Positions 8,375 to 18,802 of a DNA stretch of 49,877 bases are shown here, in pieces (positions within the stretch are counted from its first letter, which is position 1; each line of letters starts with the position of its first letter). The notes beneath the pieces are model-generated. The model ran no database searches and was not told the origin of the DNA. It saw nothing but the letters and a program-made list of their open reading frames with translations. The position numbers were made by a program, and so were the translations under genes. The stretch is from Chara braunii. Lineage: Eukaryota; Streptophyta; Charophyceae; Charales; Characeae. The DNA lies in contig BFEA01000016.1 in the NCBI GenBank assembly GCA_003427395.1, forward strand, positions 2,506,436 to 2,556,312, given 5' to 3'.

Positions 8375-10212
8375 ATGGCAGGACGAGGAAGACCGAGTAC
8401 ATCAGAGGGGACCAATGAAGAGGCTTTGGTTGGAGTTATACGGGCATTGGTCGAGAGGGTTGAAAAGGGGGTCAGACATTGCAAGAGCAAAGAGGCAAGA
8501 TGAAAGAATTCCCTGTTTCAGAGGACCCAAGGTTAATGACTTCTTGGACGAGTATGAACTATTTGGACTAAGTTATGGCTGGACAGACAAGCAACGACTT
8601 AAGCACCTCCTATCTTACTGTGATACTGACTCAAGACTGACAGTTCAAGAATTGATGGAAGGGGCTACTACCTGGGAAGAGATCAAAGAGAGACTGAAAA
8701 AAGAGTTCGAGAAAGATTCAGTTTCAACCACAACTAAGGATTTACTCAATATCAGAAGAGCTAAATATGACACTTTCAATGTTTTTCTTCAGACTTTCAT
8801 CCGAACAGCAAGAAGAATTCCATATTTGGATGAAGCTCAGAGATGTCATATATTTTTGATAAATTTTACTGACACTGAAAGGCAGGCGGTTCTTAATCAA
8901 GCTTAGCACTATCCTCTTAGATGGGATGAAATGATTGCAATTATAAGAACTTTACCTACTGTCTCTTATAATAAATGGTCACTAGATCAGATCAGTACTT
9001 TGGCCAAGGATTGTGAAACTGAGAATGGAATAAATAGAGGAAGCAACCTGACTGCTGAGAACATTCTTCAAAAAGTGATGGCAAACTTTATGCCTTCAAG
9101 GCCTGCAACGCATGCTGTGGATGACAGAGGGAAGAAAAAGGCGGAAAGTGAGGACGATGAAGACGATGATGATGACAACGAAAATTATAGTAAGAAGGGG
9201 GATTTATCCAGACCCAAAAGGAATGGGAAGAATGGTGATAGAGGAAGTAGAGAGAAAAGAAAATATGATGAGCGTCCTAAGAGGAGTTTTACTTGCTACT
9301 ATTGTGGCGAAGGGGGTCATACTACCACTTATTGCAAGTCTTTTAAGGAGGATGTAAGGAGTGGGGTGACAAAGAAAGATGCAATGGGCCATGTCTGTGA
9401 TAGTTCATGGAATAAGTTGGATCCCAGACATCCGGGAGGTATGAGGCTTCTTGCTCTTAAACATGATGAAAAAATGAAGATTAAGAAGAAGAGAAAGACC
9501 AATATGAATGTTCATTTCCTCATTGGGGACTTGCCTAATGAGCTAGTACAAAGAGCAAGTGACTCTTATACCATGATTGAGTTGTCTCTGCAGTCCTTAA
9601 CACTGACAGAGTGTGAGCCTAGCGAGACATCTACAAGTGAGTCTCCATTGGGAGGGAATCCTACCTCTCAGAATCTATCTGAATTAGTAGAGTCCTCTCC
9701 CAATGAAATGGCTCATCTCCTAGCTAACATGATGTCGTTCCATGGTGATCTACCCTCAGAACTTATCATGGAACCCAGTGTCAGGGTTGATGAAGTCAGG
9801 AACCACCAAACCCGTATGACACCTCAAATGATAGAAGAAAAAAAAAAAAAAAGGCTGATGAGTCACTTATTAACATCCTTGATGACCCTGAACAGGAACG
9901 CCCGCAAGAAAAGAATGAGCAGGGAAGAAAGAGAAAATTTATTCTCAAGAGTGATTTGGATGACGGGACTGTGATTTCTGATGTAATTACTAAAATGCTA
10001 GAAGAAACGGAAGTGACACTGTCTTTCAAGGAAGCCATGACGCTAACGCCCAAACTGAGAGAAGAGTTGAAAAAGTTAATTGAGAAGAAGAAATTGGAAG
10101 TTAACTATTTGGGGTCAGTCTTTCCCAACCAAGTGAATAGATCACTACCATGTTGTAAAATAAGATTTGCAACCATGGGTTGTGGGCACCTTACAATTCG
10201 TATAATCAAGTG
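8375..10212 (+). pseudogene. gag: Ty3/gypsy Gag, broken
   Basis: Gag begins at the ATG of MAGRGRPSTSEG. A +1 shift before about 8510 moves it into the frame containing the capsid-like region (VNDFLDEYELFGLSYGW, ending near RRIPYLDEAQRCHIF), typical of retrotransposon Gag. A TAG at 8904-8906 interrupts this frame, which then continues through an acidic/Lys-rich linker. The CCHC zinc knuckle lies at 9294-9335 (CYYCGEGGHTTTYC, spacing C-x2-C-x4-H-x4-C). A run of 15 A at 9838-9852 shifts the frame again; the continuation reaches about 10.2 kb. Gag packages element RNA; this copy cannot make full-length protein. Confidence 0.85.
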
Positions 10213-10539
10213 AAGATTCTAGCCCTAGTAGATTCTGGGGCAGAGATGATACTTCTTTCACGAAGAACGATGGAAGCATGTAATTTATCTATTGATAGAC
10301 ATGCACAAAATGTACTGAGTAATATTGCAGGAGAGTTGTTCGTGGCTGAATTTATTGATAATTTGTCTATCAGGGTTGGGACAATGTCTGAAGAGTTATT
10401 GGGTTTTGTAGTGCCGGATCTGAATCATGACTGTATTTTGAGAACTTCATTCTTGCATAGGATGGAGGCAGTCCAATTTTTCAGTCATGAGGGGTCATCT
10501 TGGATCAGTCTACAGGATCCCGAGACTGCTCAAGAGTAG
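10180..10539 (+). pseudogene. Retropepsin-like aspartic protease
   Basis: The frame carries the active-site triplet in LVDSGAEMILLS, followed by the usual flap-containing region and the HDCILRTSFLHR segment near the end, the length of one retropepsin monomer (about 110 residues). The region is intact as a domain, but it is out of frame with Gag upstream and with RT downstream. It would process the Gag-Pol precursor in an active element. It has no own ATG that I trust; the frame opens near a shift out of the Gag tail. Confidence 0.8.
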
Positions 10540-10814
10540 ACCTTTATGGTCGGTTTGAAAAATGATTTCAAGCATCAACTATCTGCTAATTGAATCAGGA
10601 GGGAGGAGTCTGCTGAAAGGATTATAAGACTAAAGGAGGAAGGAAAACGAGAAGCAAAAGAAGAGATTTCAGTGGGAATCAATCAGGTTTCGAAAATGAC
10701 AAAAGCCCTTGGTAAACTCGAGGATGAGGACGGGCAAATTGAAGCCTTCAAGAAAGTTGTAGAGACTGCTAAGGGAGGAAAGATGGAATTGAGATTTGCA
10801 TCGACTCACCCTTT

Positions 10815-12620
10815 TTTAGGAAAATAGTCACTGGGTCAAAAAAAAAATACAAGCCCAAGGGGGTAAATAAAAACTCAGTGGCAGTCCTACTAGAGAAAGA
10901 TTATGATGAAGCATTGAAAAAGGAGAGAAAAATTATAAGAGCATTGAGGAAATCAACAAAACTTGAGAATAGGGTCACCAAAGAGAGGTTTGACACAATG
11001 AAGACAGACTCGGATCAGTTTATCCTGCCTAGAGAGAAATAATATATCTTCAGGATGTGTCAGGAACTCTCTGGTGCTTTCTCCTTTAATGATGAAGAGA
11101 GAGGGCGATTGGACGTGGACATGATCAAGATGGCCAAGATTTGGACAGTTGATCATGTTCCATGGAATGATAGGCCAACCAAGTATGCACTGAAGGAAGA
11201 GGCAGAAGTCGTAAAATATTATGACAAAAAGATTGCATCTAATGTTGCTGAACCTGTTGATGGACCGTATGTTAACCACTGGTTTTGTTTTCGAAAACCA
11301 GGGGGCGGGCTAAGATGGATACAGAATCTTCAGAAGCTCAATTCTATGACGGTACGTGATGCAGGTAGTCTTCCTAATGTTGACCTCCTCGCTGAATCAT
11401 TTGCTGGTCGATGTATTTATTCTCTAGTTGACCTGTATTCTGGCTATGATCAGTTCTCTATTGATCTCACTAGCTGGCCAATGATTGTCATGCACACGCC
11501 AAGGGAACTTGTTCAGATGTGTATGGTACCTCAGGGCTGGACTAACGAAGTGGCAGTGGTTCAAAGGGATATGATCAAAGTCATGCAGGATATTTCTCTT
11601 GAGATAGTCAGTCCCTACATTGATAATAACCCTGTAAAAGTACCCCTGGTAAGAGATGAGACTTTGGTCGCAGGGGGAGTCAGAAAGTTTGTCTGGGAAC
11701 ATGCTGAAGGAGTAAAGATGGTCCTAGAGAGACTTCAGAAGTATAATTTGACTGTCAGTGGACCAAAGTCCCTTCTCTTCCAACCAGAAGTGATAATCTT
11801 GGGCTTCAGATGCTTCATCAAGGGTGGGAGTCCAGATCCCAAGAAGATAGACAAAATCTTGAACTGGCCTCTGCCTCTCAAACGAGTAACAGACGTCAGG
11901 AGTTTCTTGGGAGTCTGTGGATTCTGGAGGATTTTTATTCCTCATTTTGTTGCCCTTGCAAAGCCTCTGAGGGAAATGGTAAGGCAAGGTTCTAACTTAG
12001 CATGGAATGATAAAAGACAAGCCGCAGCAGAAACATTGCAAGAAAAACTAAGAGATGGTGGAGTAGTGCTGAGAGTACCATATTATGATGATGAGGAGAC
12101 AAGACCTTTCATCATTGAGGCGGATGGAGGACCAGTTGTTGTGGGTGGAGTGCTTATTTAGAAGGATGAAAATGGGAGAGAAAGACCTATGAGATTTGAG
12201 AGCACAACCTTCAATTCTACAGAGAGAAGCTACACCCAATTCAGGAAAGGGTTACTGTCAATCATCCATAGCCTCGGGTGCTTCAGGCACTACGTTTTAG
12301 GAAGGAGATTCATCCTGAGGACTGATGCATCTGCTGTGATAGGTGCCATTAAAAAGCACCAACAAGTAGATCCAACAGTCAGCAGATGGATCGCCTTCAT
12401 CTGGATATATAATTTTAAGCTGGAAAAGATCCCCACTGAGAAAAACAGAGCTGATGGCTTAAGCCGGATTGAGTGGCGAGAAGAAGAAGAAGAAGATGTG
12501 AATGAAACAATTGAAGAATCTGCCTATGTTGATAATTTCCTTAATGAAAAAGATGATGAGGATTATGAAGTGTCATGCTCCTACAAGTGGAGTCTGTGGC
12601 TAGAAGAGAGAGACAGCTGA
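10815..12620 (+). pseudogene. pol: Reverse transcriptase and RNase H of gypsy element, inactive
   Basis: One frame runs through RT and RNase H with stops TAA at 11040, TAG at 12159 and TGA at 12618. RT landmarks in order are HWFCFRKPGGGLRWIQNL, motif A YSLVDLYSGYDQF (catalytic Asp present), VPQGWTNEVAVVQ, and motif C reading YIDN in place of YxDD. The second catalytic Asp is thus Asn, a single G-to-A change. Then come the thumb/connection (DVRSFLGVCGFWRIFIPHF) and RNase H (EADGG, RTDASAVIGAI, KNRADGLSR). The linker to the protease (10597-10826) is in another frame. Confidence 0.92.
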
Positions 12621-14107
12621 GGAGAAATTCCGAGCGCATACGTTTATGAGTCGATTCCAGGAAAAGAAGAAGAATATGAACCAAACGACTGGTATGCTAA
12701 AGTCAATGCAGCAGCAGTGGCTGCTCATGAAATTTGGGAAAGTTCAGGTTCAAAGGAAGAAGAAGAGAGTCAAAAGAAGGAAGAAGATATATTTTTCTTC
12801 TATGAAGAATATGATGAAAATTATCAAGAGATTGGCAAGAAGATGGAAAAAGAGCAGCTAAAAAAATATTATTGTAAAAATTCAAGAAAAAAATTCAGAC
12901 TAAAAAGAGGACATATCTTTGTGGATGGTAAGGGAGGCCTACCTCCACTAAGAGTGGTCTGTGGTAAAGAGAGACAGTTAGAGATAATTGTTGCCCTACA
13001 CGAGGGGGTTGTTGGTGGTCATAGGGCTGCTGAGGCAACTTACTCCAAGACTGTCAAACTCTACTTTTGGCCTGGCATAAGAGACATGATTTTCAGATAT
13101 TGTAAATCATGTGTCTTATGTCAGAAGAGGTCTACCACAAGGATGATTGAGCCTCTATTCCCTACAATCCTGGTAGAGCCAGGTAGCAGAGTACATCTGG
13201 ATCTCATCATTATGCCTCCAGACAAAGGTGGGATCAGATACATACTAAACATGAGAGATAATTTATCTTGATAAGTTGAGGCAAAAACTCTGAAAAGGAA
13301 ACGGCCGAGCAAGTGGCTGATTGGATAGAGGAAGTCTACCTCAGGTATCCTTTTATCAGAGAATTTGTCTCAGACAGAGGATCAAAGTTTCGAAACGAGG
13401 TTGTCAGAAGAGTTACATTCAGATTGGGTGTCAGGATTCGTTATGTGACTACTTACCATCCTCAAGCGAATGCGCCTGTTGAAAGAGGTCACAGAACCCT
13501 GAAGGATTCATTGGCTAAGTGGTGTGAAGAGGATCTCAGCAATTGGACAAAGGCATTAAGAGTTGTTGTATATGCTGACAACATTACAGTCAAGAGAACT
13601 ACTGGATATGCGTCATTTACTCTGTGGTATGGCCGATATACTACATTGCCAATTGAAAGTATTGTTAAGACATAGTCAAGTCAAGAAAGTGACAAAGAAT
13701 ATTCTATTTCAGAGTTTCTTCAGATCCGGGTGAAGCAAATATCAGAAGTTGATCAGGCAGTGATGAATGCTGCAGAAAGAATGACATCCAGCAGGCTATC
13801 AGATCAAGAAAAATTGAACAAAAAAAAATATATAAGAAAAGAGAAATTGAAGATTGGATAAGTTGTCCTTCTATTTCACAATTCCCTTAAGACGCAATGG
13901 ACTAAAAGATTGGAGCCCAGATGGCTTGGTCCCTACAAAATCACAGGGGAAGCAGAGGGCAAAGTTTATGAGATTTCAGAGATTGATGGATCCAGAGTTT
14001 ACGACATGGTGTCAGGATCAACACTTCGTAAGTTTATTTTCAGAGATCCTGACTTGATCCCTACAGTGACTTCAAAGAGAGGAAAGAGAAGTCAGTCACC
14101 CAAGTAA
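12621..14107 (+). pseudogene. Ty3/gypsy integrase, broken
   Basis: The first half stays in the RT frame: HHCC zinc-binding region (HEGVVGGH, then CKSCVLCQ) and the first catalytic Asp (VHLDLIIMP). Stops follow at about 13269. The second half is in another frame: second Asp in VSDRGSKF and Glu in PQANAPVERGH complete the DDE triad. TAG near 13674 and TAA near 13859 precede a C-terminal GPY/F-like module (EPRWLGPYKI). No chromodomain is evident after it. All catalytic residues are present, but the frame is broken several times. Confidence 0.9.
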
Positions 14108-14666
14108 GAAAACAGTCATAGAGGACTAAGAGAAAGAGTACAGTGAGATGCTGAGACGGCAAGACTCGGTTTCAGTGGAATCAGATCATTCATGCATAGT
14201 CAATTCAGCATTTCGGATTCAGCATTTCAGATTCAACATTTCAATTTCAGAGCTTCGATTTCGTCATTTCAGTTTCGGTTATTGAATTCCAGTTTTCAGT
14301 TTCAACATCTCGGCTTTAATATCTCAGTTTTCAGCAAGCCTTTTTATTCAGTATTTCAGCAAAACGACTAAATCAGGTCTTTTGATGCAGTGCTACAGTC
14401 GTTCCAAAAGTGTCAAGTCCCTGAGAGTGGGGAGATAACTGTAAAATCAGTTTCTTAAGTATTGACAGAGTGTCAAAGATTTGAGAAGCTCATGGCTGTG
14501 GCACATCAAAAGATATGATCAGTATTATCCTAAGATAAAGAGAAGAGCATGGTGGGCATGAGGAAGTTCAGTTCTGTCTGACTAAGAGTTATCAGCAGAA
14601 GGACTTCGAGTCTCTGAGTAAAATGTCCATCAAAGAGATTCAGATGAAAGCAGGTATAAAGAAGTT
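14108..14666 (+). other. Post-integrase non-coding region with TTTCAG-rich repeats
   Basis: Between about 14195 and 14365 the words CATTTCAGATTC and CATTTCAGTTTC recur at short, irregular spacing. I see no gene. The stretch runs into the assembly gap. Confidence 0.5.
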
Positions 14667-14811
14667 NNNNNNNNNNNNNNNNNNNNNNNNNNNNNNNNNN
14701 NNNNNNNNNNNNNNNNNNNNNNNNNNNNNNNNNNNNNNNNNNNNNNNNNNNNNNNNNNNNNNNNNNNNNNNNNNNNNNNNNNNNNNNNNNNNNNNNNNNN
14801 NNNNNNNNNNN
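14667..14811. other. Assembly gap (N)
   Basis: A run of 145 N is followed by G and a long A run. Open frames spanning it are meaningless, and the true distance across it is unknown. Confidence 0.99.
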
Positions 14812-16311
14812 GAAAAAAAAAAAAAAAAAAAAAAAGGGACCTCTCTGGGGCCAGCACTACGCATCCTTCTTGAGACTGAAGGGAGGTCTCTTGTAAGTGC
14901 TTGCTGCTGGTTATCATGTTGCTGTTCAAGTGTCTCTTGAGACTGACGGGACATCTCTTGAGAAATGTTTTTCCTGTTATGCGGGTATGGGCAGTCTGCT
15001 TGTGGGGAATTGTATGCTTGTCCGACTGCCTGTGCTTGGTATTATCTTCACTAACCTCAGATGTTGTTGATTGTCGGGGCCGGCCAGAGCTTTACCGCAG
15101 TAGGTTGCAATCTGGTGGGGTCAGCAGGTCCCCGACGCGAGTGTTGAATTCCGTAGTTTGACTGAGGCTAAGGCTCCGGGGGCCTGGCCCGTGAGGTTGG
15201 AAGGGGTCAGCTGGAACCCTACCGCAGTAAGAGGATGCAATCCAGTAAGGTTAGCCAGAGCCTTGAGTTGTAGTTAGACCGGGTCCTACACTCGAAAATC
15301 TAGGCGGGGCAGCCAACGCCCTTGGCCAAAAACTGGTAGGTGAGCCGGTCCCTGACCGCAGTGGTCAAATCCGGGTTCGGGACAGTTTGGCTGACGGGAC
15401 GTCTGCTGTCATAGGGTGGCCAGACCCATTATAGTCTGGGCGTCCTGGTGAGAGTGCCAAAGGGTTGTCATACTCGAGTAGTGGGTATGCTGGTCCTGAC
15501 CTGGAGGTAGGTCAAAAGGGCTGTCAAGACAAATGGTCTGACTAGTCTTGACCTGAGGCGGGCCGAATGAGATATGTGAGACTGACGAGACGTCTGACGT
15601 TCCTGACCAGTGGTGGGTCGAAACCAAAATAATCAATAAATCCTGGGTATGAAGGGTTGTTATGTATAAATTATTTATTATTATTTATTATTTTATTTAT
15701 GGGTTTTATTTTGTTTACTTGTTACCTGGCTGATAACTGTTGTGGAGTCTGCTTGCTGGGGCATAGTTTGGTGTTTGTGAGACTTGCTGTTTTGGAGGTA
15801 TACAAAGCCTCATTTGAAGTTCCCCAGACGAGAGAAAATGAAAAAGGGTTTGATATCCCTTTCCTATGTCTGAGAAGTTAAGGAGATGCCTCACTTAGAC
15901 CAGAGAAAGAAGACGGGGTTTGGTATCCCCTGAGTCACTTGAGGAGTTGAGAAGATAACTCTCTCAGGCCAGAGAACAGAAAAGAGGGTTTGGTATGCCC
16001 TATCCCCAGCATGGCGGACTGAACAAGTGTCCCAAGTGTTGATACCAGACTGACAATGTGTTCGATTTTCATCCAGGATGATAGTTAGGGTAACTTTTCT
16101 CTGATATGAAGTTCAGACAGAGAACAAACCCCAGAAAGGCAAGAGATCGGAGCCAACAAGAAACATAATCCTTCTTAAATTTATTTGGTGGTCGACAAGC
16201 GGCCTGGTTCACGAGGAACCTGCATCCCCGGCCTTAAGGAAGCCAAACTCTCAGACCTTGGACGCTATGAGCTAGACTGTGAACTGAAAATTTTATGGGC
16301 AATAATCAGAC
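14812..16311. other. Non-coding internal region with degenerate repeats
   Basis: No supported gene. Short words such as GAGACTGACGGGAC and GACGTCT recur between 14.87 and 15.6 kb, and a 70-bp tandem repeat follows. An ATT-rich tract is at about 15.66-15.72 kb. Confidence 0.5.
15832..16005. repeat. 70-bp tandem repeat, about 2.5 copies
   Basis: GGGTTTGATATCCC and its variants occur at 15846, 15916 and 15986, exactly 70 bp apart, each preceded by AGAGAA-type purine-rich sequence. The copies are clearly diverged. Confidence 0.75.
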
Positions 16312-16785
16312 TCAGAAAGCTGAGAAGAAATCACGCTTATATAAGACATAAAAGATGACCATGAGTTCTAGCTGGAAAAGAAAGAGAAGGAAGAAGATGC
16401 TCAAGAGAATGCAGTGATTAGGGTGATGAGATGACGAGACAGTGCATGGGATAGAGGAAGGTGGAACTGGCACTATGGCCTTGCTTACGACGGGGGTGGA
16501 AGAAGCTCTAGGGATGTAAGAAGGTGAAGAGGCGCTAGGTGTACCGTAGCGCGCGTCAAATTTTTTACGGAGGAACTCCATCCTATCTGGAGATGGAGTC
16601 CTCTCGTACCACCCTGCTAGCGAATAGCGGGGGTATGACCTTGGGCGACCGTAGCCTCGTGGCTCCTCTTCTTCCTCCTCCTCTTCTGAACTATAAGAGC
16701 GTCGTGCCCTAACTGGCGGCTCCTCCTTAGCCTTCCCTGTCCTACCTCCTCTTCCTCTACCCTGTCCACGACGAGCCTCAGGCAT
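16312..16785 (-). CDS. Arg/Glu/Ser-rich ORF, possible Gag N-terminus or gene fragment
   Basis: Opposite to the host element, an ATG (context TTTCACCATGCC) opens a 157-codon frame. The first about 100 residues are basic and low-complexity (RGQGRGRGGRTGK), then an acidic run of eight Glu, then RMEFLRKKFDARYG. The last 45 residues become hydrophobic and unlike the rest. A plausible intron could explain this: GTAAGC at 16488, CTAAT branch-like word, pyrimidine tract and CAG ending at 16372. Not recognised; a Gag-like start of an inserted element is one option. No downstream pol genes are visible on this strand. Confidence 0.35.
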   Translation of the reverse strand: MPEARRGQGRGRGGRTGKAKEEPPVRARRSYSSEEEEEEEEPRGYGRPRSYPRYSLAGWYERTPSPDRMEFLRKKFDARYGTPSASSPSYIPRASSTPVVSKAIVPVPPSSIPCTVSSSHHPNHCILLSIFFLLFLFQLELMVIFYVLYKRDFFSAF

Positions 16786-17684
16786 GGTGAAAGTTAGGGT
16801 AGCAGTGAGAAGGAAAGATAAGAGACGAGCGAGGTGATATTAATAGTTATAATTAGGGGAGCCCTATATGAGGGAAAATAATGGCAAAGGAAAGAAGAAA
16901 ATAACTATGTTGAGTACAAGAGTCAATGCAGAAGAAATATGGCTGGCGCAGAAAAGGAAGACGAGTGCTGAGAGAAAGAGAGCGAGCACTATAAAAAGGA
17001 AATGAGCAAACAAGCGCTAGGGAATAAGCGCTAAAGGAACTTAGAAAATAAGTTGGCGTAGTCTTACGTGCCTTGACATGGATCACGGCAAGAATGAAGG
17101 AAAACGTAAGAGGACGTTGTTGCTTTATACTTGCTGAGCAGCTCGTCCTGACCCAGTGGGGATGCTGGGTGGGGGTTTGGTATTATGTCGGAGGGCGCAA
17201 TGTCCCGACCCTCCTCTGTGTACTGGATCCTTGCTCAGTACCAGTCCCACATCTCGACTTGTTGTTTTCCAGGCGCAGTTCGTGCTGTGGATGGATCTGA
17301 TACCAGGACTGTTCTCGGGGCGGACCTGTCCCAGTGGCATAGCCCTCAACAAAAGGGGGTGCGCCTCAGGGCTTCCATTGGTCCACGCAGGCTCGGCGCC
17401 CTGCTGTACAGAAGAGCACTACCGGCCTGTGGTCGTCGTAGCCGCCGGGCTCGCCCTGGGACGCGAAGGTGAAGGGACTGACACAGTCTTTTCTACTGCG
17501 CGCCGAGTGACCTTCTGTTGAGTTATGGGTTAGGTGCACTAGGCGGAAGTCACTGTTAAAAGAGAAAAGAAAAGAAAGGAAGAAAAGAAAAACATAATAA
17601 AACATCGATTATGAATTTGTTTTAGTTCGGGGGAAATCCAGTGGCTTTGGTCCACTGTGACTTTACGTTTTCTTTTTTTTATTC
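16786..17684. other. No gene seen
   Basis: Overlapping open frames on both strands at 17.07-17.6 kb show no recognisable motif and no consistent coding character. I see no repeats or structural RNA. Confidence 0.5.
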
Positions 17685-17698
17685 TTGTTTCACGGCTA

Positions 17699-17763
<65 letters not shown>

Positions 17764-17777
17764 GTTTCACGGCTATC
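17685..17777. repeat. (ATT)n microsatellite bounded by 16-bp direct repeats
   Basis: A pure ATT array (17701-17761) is flanked by perfect copies of TTGTTTCACGGCTATC at 17685-17700 and 17762-17777. The flanks look like a target-site duplication around an insertion consisting only of a trinucleotide tail. Confidence 0.9.
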
Positions 17778-18343
17778 ACCCCTGAGGAGGGTCATAAGCC
17801 CCCTCCTTGCCATCGGACGTGGGCACCCGACAGAGGTAGATCTACAGTCCTGTTTTAAAGTGAAAAGTGCGTCGTCGCAGTCGTGTTATGGGATCGCCGA
17901 TTGCTCTATGTAAGTCGGTTCAGCGGGATTAGTGATTAGTAGTAAATTGAGTGCCATCCTGCAGGTGACTATTGAGTTTCAGACTCAGATGACTTTAGGA
18001 GGAATAAAATTTAACTTTAGATTATTCGTGCCTCCGAAAAGACTTTGTTAAGACTCCTTGTTTGGTACACAGGGAAACACGGCCTCTCTGGACTCTATAC
18101 AAGAGGACCTCCCGTGGATCTCTCAGCAGGTTTATTGAGGCTATCGCGCTGGGAGAAGGGATAGTGGCAGGGCGTTGAAGTTATCGGCTTTTGGTAGACT
18201 GCGCTCTAATAACCTGTACTTCTCAAGTGCAGCGCGAAAGCTGAAGTGTTTAGTTCTTGTACTGGCTATTACAGAGGACTGTGGCTATGGCGTTGCATGG
18301 GTATAAACCTGGCTAGTGGTACCACCAGGCCCGTTGGAAGTCC

Positions 18344-18802
18344 GTGTCCGGGGAAGGGCCCTGGATTACCGTCATACTCAACTATGACGGTGGAGATGAG
18401 TTGGTTCTGAAGATCAACGTGGAGGGAGCAAGAGAGGGAGAGATGCGGACTAACCCGAAGTTGCAGGACGCGATCTCGGTGGTGAGAGACCGAGCAGAGA
18501 GACGTTCTAGACGGGACGAAGTGATGACAAGGCTACGGATAACGGTGGCCTATCACGAGACTGAGACCTCGATGGATACAGCGGACTTGGAACAGGTCCA
18601 CCAGGACAGAGACTCGGGAGGAGAAAGTGAGATGAGTGATGCGGATCGGGAGACGGATCTCAGGTCCTGGAACAGACCAGGTAAGATCCAGAGGCATCAC
18701 CGAGCCGCAGACCTGGTGGAAGGGGGACCCGAGGCCAGCTCTCGACAACTGACGTCGAGGGGCCGCGGGACGGAAGAGAAGCAGAGCAAGGGGAAAAGAT
18801 AG
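18344..18802 (+). CDS. Unrecognised hydrophilic ORF, distant family A candidate
   Basis: A 150-codon frame without an ATG start (it opens after a TAG at 18314 with a GTG at 18344) has a structured-looking first half (WITVILNYDGGDELVLKINV, then KLQDAISVVRDRAERR, then RLRITVAYHETET). The second half is very charged. The strand-helix-strand order recalls family A, but identities are few and the link is tentative. It lies in the non-coding region between integrase and 3' LTR. The opposite strand is also open here, so chance is a real alternative. Confidence 0.25.
   Translation: MSGEGPWITVILNYDGGDELVLKINVEGAREGEMRTNPKLQDAISVVRDRAERRSRRDEVMTRLRITVAYHETETSMDTADLEQVHQDRDSGGESEMSDADRETDLRSWNRPGKIQRHHRAADLVEGGPEASSRQLTSRGRGTEEKQSKGKR

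Noticed and set aside
14623-14954. ORFs across the N gap
   Set aside because: They consist largely of unknown residues and poly-Lys or poly-Phe.
17073-17605. Overlapping ORFs on both strands
   Set aside because: No motifs, no preferred strand, no ATG context or homology that I can recognise.
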